Assembly: GCA_963978155.1 (NCBI GenBank)
Contig: CAXBRK010000075.1
Coordinates: 1-10,098 of the forward strand
Direction: 5' to 3'
Length of the DNA: 10,098 nt
Origin: UBA8653 sp963978155
GTDB taxonomy: Bacteria > Planctomycetota > Phycisphaerae > Phycisphaerales > SM1A02
The translations under genes were made by a program, and so were the position numbers. Position 1 is the first letter of the stretch, and each line of letters opens with the position of its first letter. Below the pieces are notes generated by a model that saw only the letters and a list, made by a program, of their open reading frames with translations, was not told the DNA's origin and did no database searches. Positions 7,262 through 10,098 of this stretch are shown here, in pieces.

Positions 7262-7297
7262 AAAAAAGAACCCGCCCCACGGGCTGTGGGACGGGTT
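7262..7297 (-). terminator. Intrinsic terminator of the small lipoprotein gene
   Basis: On the minus strand, AACCCGTCCCAC, a five-base loop and GTGGGGCGGGTT form a 12-pair stem with one G-U pair, followed by CTTTTTTG. It lies about 57 bases after the stop at 7354. It separates this gene from the secreted-protein gene downstream. On the plus strand the same stem has a C-A mismatch and a poorer T-run, so termination there should be weaker. Confidence 0.88.
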
Positions 7298-7353
7298 TCA
7301 TGTGTTTTCGGGGTCCTCACTCCGGGGAAGCAAGAACGCCAGTGGTTCGGCGA

Positions 7354-7542
7354 TTACTGGCCGTCAGACTCTTTGGGGGCGCCCAGTTGGGAGCCGGGAG
7401 CAGCCCGGGTTTTGCCAACATCGCGTCGCTTCATCTTGTCTTGGTCCTCAGCGCTGCTGAAATCGCCGTCAGATTCGGCTGAGCAGCCGACAAAGGCGGC
7501 CAGAAGGCAGAGGGCGGTCAAACGTCGGATCATTTCGGTCAT
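7354..7542 (-). CDS. Small lipoprotein of unknown function, 62 residues
   Basis: Predicted lipoprotein. After MTEMIRR comes a hydrophobic stretch (LTALCLLAAFVGC) with a lipobox ending at C20, so the mature protein would be a lipid-anchored tail of 43 residues. That tail is hydrophilic, acidic then basic (EDQDKMKRRDVGKTR), and probably unstructured. The frame continues upstream to an ATG at 7632, but the start at 7542 is preferred: GGAG lies nine bases before it and the lipoprotein signal then sits at the N-terminus. ATG 7533 (residue 4) is a weaker option. A strong terminator follows. It is divergently arranged with the lipoprotein pair to its right, across 134 bp. No family is recognised. 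Confidence 0.7.
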   Translation of the reverse strand: MTEMIRRLTALCLLAAFVGCSAESDGDFSSAEDQDKMKRRDVGKTRAAPGSQLGAPKESDGQ

Positions 7543-7619
7543 GGTGTTGGTCTCCAAGTGAAGGCTGAATCCTACCGGCTTTGGGCATGTCCGAGGCAAA
7601 AGACGGCCAGATCGGAGGG

Positions 7620-7648
7620 TTGAATGAAACATTACATCCCCTTACGAT
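7620..7648 (+). promoter_or_regulatory. Sigma70-like promoter of the lipoprotein pair
   Basis: TTGAAT (7620-7625) and TACGAT (7643-7648) are separated by exactly 17 bases. They lie in the intergenic region about 28 bases before ATG 7677, so the predicted transcript would start near 7655 with a short leader carrying the ribosome binding site. Four of six bases match each consensus hexamer. Confidence 0.5.
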
Positions 7649-7662
7649 TGGGATCTTGATTC

Positions 7663-7668
7663 AGGGGA
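7663..7668 (+). promoter_or_regulatory. Ribosome binding site deciding the start at 7677
   Basis: AGGGGA eight bases before ATG 7677. It supports this start over the in-frame ATG at 7581, which would put the lipoprotein signal 32 residues into the protein and would lie upstream of the promoter. Confidence 0.55.
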
Positions 7669-7676
7669 CCCCGCCC

Positions 7677-8549
7677 ATGCACCGATTGCTGCTCAGTGTT
7701 GTTCTGGTTGGATGCCAAGCCGGCCAAATGGCTTCAAATACCGACGTTTCCAACACGCCAGAGGCACGTCTGGCCCAACGCGAACGGGCGGCGGAGGCCG
7801 ACGCCAAGGCGTTGCGTGCGGTGGCCGAGCGGTTCTGGGCGGCCCGGGTCGCTGAAGACTGGAAAGTGGTGTACGAACACCTTCCCGCGAAAGTCCGCGG
7901 CGAAGAAGGGTGGGAAGCGTGGGCCGAATGGGCCGCGGCGGAATCGCCGTTCATCTTTGAACAGGCCGATCCAGGGGAAGTCGAAGCCATGGATGGCTTT
8001 GGTTGGCAATCGGTAGCGGTCCGGACCCGCATTCGGAGGTTCCCTCAGCTCGAAGCTCGAGAACTCAACCGCAACGACTGCTGGATGAAGGAAGAGGGCC
8101 GCTGGGTCATCGTCGAAGACCGCAAAGAAAAAGAGAAGATTCCAGCCAAAGCTTCCACCCGCGATCTGCTGGCCGAAGAGCTGGTGCGTGACGTGCACGC
8201 CATCGTGAACGCCGCCCGTGAGGTTCGGAATTTCGATCGCTACTGGGACCATTCTGATCCGGATGACCGCGAAGTGGTCGCCCGCGAAAAATTTGAAGAA
8301 CTCCACGCTGAGTTTGGCTTCTTTGGAGCCACGCCACTTTGGATTGAAGTAGTTGGTGATTCAGCCCGCGTTCAGCACGAGCTTCTGATCAAGAACCTGC
8401 ACCCCAGCCTGCGGAAAATGGACCCCCAACCCGCAGTATTGGTGGAGGAGTACCGAAAGGTCGATGGCACTTGGTACTACGACTTCAAAACCGATCACCC
8501 AGGTGCCCCCAGCGATGATGCTGTGGCGGCTTCGGAGCAACCCTCATGA
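7677..8549 (+). CDS. Lipoprotein with two possible NTF2-like halves, unknown function
   Basis: Predicted lipoprotein of 290 residues. MHRLLLSVVLVGC is a short lipoprotein signal with the lipidated cysteine at position 13; a Thr/Asn-rich linker follows. The rest looks like two alpha+beta halves. Residues about 42-150 begin with a helix (AVAERFWAARVAEDWKVVYE) and end with Gly-Arg-Trp-Val-Ile-Val. Residues about 162-275 begin with another helical stretch and end with DGTWYYDF. Helix first and a Trp-containing last strand recall the NTF2/SnoaL fold, in which case the protein has two tandem copies; this is weak similarity of pattern only. The stop overlaps the next gene's start (ATGA at 8546-8549), so the two are an operon and probably coupled. 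No catalytic motif is visible. Confidence 0.75.
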   Translation: MHRLLLSVVLVGCQAGQMASNTDVSNTPEARLAQRERAAEADAKALRAVAERFWAARVAEDWKVVYEHLPAKVRGEEGWEAWAEWAAAESPFIFEQADPGEVEAMDGFGWQSVAVRTRIRRFPQLEARELNRNDCWMKEEGRWVIVEDRKEKEKIPAKASTRDLLAEELVRDVHAIVNAAREVRNFDRYWDHSDPDDREVVAREKFEELHAEFGFFGATPLWIEVVGDSARVQHELLIKNLHPSLRKMDPQPAVLVEEYRKVDGTWYYDFKTDHPGAPSDDAVAASEQPS

Positions 8550-9886
8550 CCCGTTCCTACCTTTTGATTGCCTCAGTCACCCTGTTGGGGTGCGAATCTG
8601 CTTCCACCACCGCCTCGGTTGAATCCCCGGTGGCGGAACCCGCGTTGGCGGTTGAGGCACCCATGCCAGATCCCACGCCCATGCCGGCGGCCAAGCCCGC
8701 CGTGTCCTTTGTGCACGCCGCCAAGGGTTTGCCCACCAGCGGTCAATGGAAGTGCGATCCACGTGTGGTGGACGTCGATGGCGACGGCACCCAAGAGATC
8801 GTGGCCTTGCCCCGGTTGATCAATGGTGCTCGCATGTTCTTGATGCAAGACGGCCTCTGGCAAGACGCTTCGGCGGGACTGGAGAGCGACGGCATTACTT
8901 GTGGTGGCGGCTTGGAAGTGCTTGATTTGAACGGCGACGGCCGCAACGACCTGATTTACGGCTGCCATTGCAAGGGCCTCTACACCTGGCTTCGCAACGA
9001 TGAAGGTGGTTGGGACAAGGGGGCGGAAGCGGTGTGGCCCGAGTACTTGTCCGATGACAACGCCAACAACTTCATGTTCCAAGGCATGGAAGACATTGCC
9101 GTGGGCGATGTCGACGGTGATGGCCACGCTGACGTGCTCACCGGTGGTTCCGACGAAGGGGGCATCAACTTGTTCCTTGGCGACGGCACCGGGGTGAACT
9201 GGGAGTGGGTGTCTGAAGAATCGCTGCCCAAGCGGGGATGGTGCACCCGGTTGATGCTGCACGACTTTGAAGGCGACGGCGACCTCGACCTCTTTGCGTC
9301 GTATTGCCGGGGCCCCAAGGTCTACATCAACGACGGTCAAGGCAGCTTTACCGATGCCTCGCTTGGCTTGCCCGAGCCGCCCATGCAAGGCATTTGGTGG
9401 GGCATGGAAGTGGGCGATCTTGATTCCGACGGCATGCTCGACATCGTGGTGGCCAACTGGGTGAACGGCCCCGAAGTCTTCTTCAACCGAGCGGGGCAGT
9501 GGGAATACGGCGTTGATCCCTTCCCCGAAGCCGACGGTGGCGGCACCGGGGTGGATTTGGCCGACTTCGACGGCGATGGTCACCTGGACATCGTGTTCCT
9601 TGGCCGCATGAACAAGCGGCAGATGGGGCACGCACGAGGCCTGTTCGTTCTGCGTGGCGATGGCCACGGTCATTTTGAATACGTCGCCGATTCTGGGCTG
9701 CCCAGCACGGGCCTCAGCGGCACCGCCGGCGTGACCGCTGCCGATTTCGACGGCGATGGCATCCCCGACATCGTGGCCGGCACCGGTTTGTCGGTGGAAT
9801 CCTCACGAACCCGGCCGGAGGGCCCAGCGGAGGTGCTGTTGGCCTACCGCACCCAGCGGGACACCGCACGTGTCTCGAAGGACTGA
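8546..9886 (+). CDS. FG-GAP/VCBS beta-propeller lipoprotein with seven calcium loops
   Basis: Predicted protein of 446 residues. SYLLIASVTLLGC is a lipoprotein signal with the lipidated cysteine at position 16. A Pro/Ala-rich linker follows (about 20-52). Residues about 55-437 hold seven Asp-rich loops starting near residues 76, 127, 188, 240, 291, 340 and 400, for example DVDGDGTQEI, DLNGDGRNDL and DFDGDGIPDI. They are spaced 49-61 residues apart, matching a seven-bladed calcium-binding propeller of the FG-GAP/VCBS, integrin-alpha-like kind. Such propellers usually bind proteins or polysaccharides at the cell surface. One atypical feature is a Cys-x-Cys pair (140/142) along with other cysteines (70, 119, 233, 254) that may form disulfides. 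The ATG overlaps the upstream stop by four bases. The ligand is unknown. Confidence 0.88.
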   Translation: MTRSYLLIASVTLLGCESASTTASVESPVAEPALAVEAPMPDPTPMPAAKPAVSFVHAAKGLPTSGQWKCDPRVVDVDGDGTQEIVALPRLINGARMFLMQDGLWQDASAGLESDGITCGGGLEVLDLNGDGRNDLIYGCHCKGLYTWLRNDEGGWDKGAEAVWPEYLSDDNANNFMFQGMEDIAVGDVDGDGHADVLTGGSDEGGINLFLGDGTGVNWEWVSEESLPKRGWCTRLMLHDFEGDGDLDLFASYCRGPKVYINDGQGSFTDASLGLPEPPMQGIWWGMEVGDLDSDGMLDIVVANWVNGPEVFFNRAGQWEYGVDPFPEADGGGTGVDLADFDGDGHLDIVFLGRMNKRQMGHARGLFVLRGDGHGHFEYVADSGLPSTGLSGTAGVTAADFDGDGIPDIVAGTGLSVESSRTRPEGPAEVLLAYRTQRDTARVSKD

Positions 9887-9894
9887 GAAAAAAG

Positions 9895-9943
9895 AAGATT
9901 AAGGGGTTGAATCCATACATATGGATACATAACCTTAGTTCTT
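9895..9943. terminator. Long imperfect inverted repeat just after the propeller gene, possible terminator
   Basis: Starts nine bases after the stop at 9886. Left arm 9895-9917 pairs with right arm 9920-9943: four pairs, then six with one G-T wobble beside a one-base bulge, then two, a small internal loop and a seven-pair tip ATCCATA/TATGGAT. About 19 pairs in all. The stem is AT-rich, unlike the surrounding DNA. Read on the minus strand it is followed by CTTCTTTTTT, a good U-tract, so it could stop transcription entering from the right; read on the plus strand the tail is only TTCTTCC. It may instead be a protein-binding site. Confidence 0.4.
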
Positions 9944-10033
9944 CCAGAGATTTCCGGACGTAAGGCCGGGTTCTGGTGTTCCGGGTGATGGATGTGGATG
10001 GGGTCGCTTTCGGGTGGCCAGGGATGGATGGGT

Positions 10034-10098
10034 GAGCAAGTGATCTTGCTCGCTGATTTTGCCACCACAGTCCCCAAGGGGGGGGCTTGGTTTTCTTT
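10034..10098 (+). terminator. Two weak terminator-like hairpins at the right edge
   Basis: First, GAGCAAG-TGAT-CTTGCTC (10034-10051) has a 7-pair stem followed shortly by GATTTT. Second, CCAAG, seven G and CTTGG (10074-10090) form a 5-pair stem followed by TTTTCTTT up to the edge. Either could end transcripts of the lipoprotein pair. Both are short and could be chance. The rest of 9944-10033 shows nothing I can name. Confidence 0.28.

Noticed and set aside
7569..7599. Minus-strand promoter TTGCCT/TAGGAT for the small lipoprotein gene
   Set aside because: The spacer is 19 bases and both hexamers are poor. A promoter must exist in this gap but I cannot place it.
8573..9673. A 366-codon open frame on the minus strand opposite the propeller gene
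   Set aside because: It mirrors the Asp/Gly-rich repeats of the plus-strand gene, whose lipobox and seven regular calcium loops are convincing.
9844..10077. A 77-codon minus-strand frame at the right end
   Set aside because: It overlaps the propeller gene and the inverted repeat, and its product is His/Pro-rich with no domain or ribosome binding site.

Overview
The window looks like chromosomal DNA of a planctomycete, most likely class Phycisphaerae. This is inferred from family features, not from a marker gene. The signs are secreted proteins built from repeats opening with a Cys-Cys pair (CCLPDGTC-like), each ending in a Cys-bounded pair of dockerin-like calcium loops, plus a large-loop ABC-2 permease next to a TPR-like protein of a type I associate with planctomycetes. 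Most genes are GC-rich (about 60-65% by eye). The metalloprotease gene is visibly lower, about 45% in the stretch I counted.

Layout. (1) Positions 1-3750, + strand: the 3' part of an ABC-2 type transporter permease that enters from beyond the left edge, followed one base after its stop by a 659-residue membrane-anchored TPR-like protein of unknown function. These two form an operon; an ATPase gene is expected just outside the window. (2) Positions 3754-7182, - strand, convergent with the operon across only 3 bp: an upstream gene for a secreted beta-rich protein with five Cys-rich repeats and a dockerin-like end, then a gene for a secreted M43-type zinc metalloprotease with the same C-terminal architecture. 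(3) Positions 7262-7542, - strand: a 62-residue lipoprotein gene with a strong intrinsic terminator, which separates it from the secreted pair. (4) Positions 7620-9886, + strand: a sigma70-like promoter, then two lipoprotein genes overlapping by ATGA, one of two possible NTF2-like halves and one a seven-repeat FG-GAP/VCBS beta-propeller. (5) Positions 9887-10098: no gene, but a long imperfect inverted repeat and two weak terminator-like hairpins.

How the genes fit together. Everything encoded here works at or outside the cytoplasmic membrane: a transporter unit, two exported multi-domain proteins with a common C-terminal end, and three lipoproteins. The most interesting feature is the shared module of the two neighbouring exported proteins: exactly five six-cysteine repeats followed by a paired calcium-loop domain, attached to unrelated N-terminal domains. 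It may be a disulfide-rich stalk plus sorting or anchoring tag. I see no phage, CRISPR, tRNA, rRNA or insertion-sequence signature.
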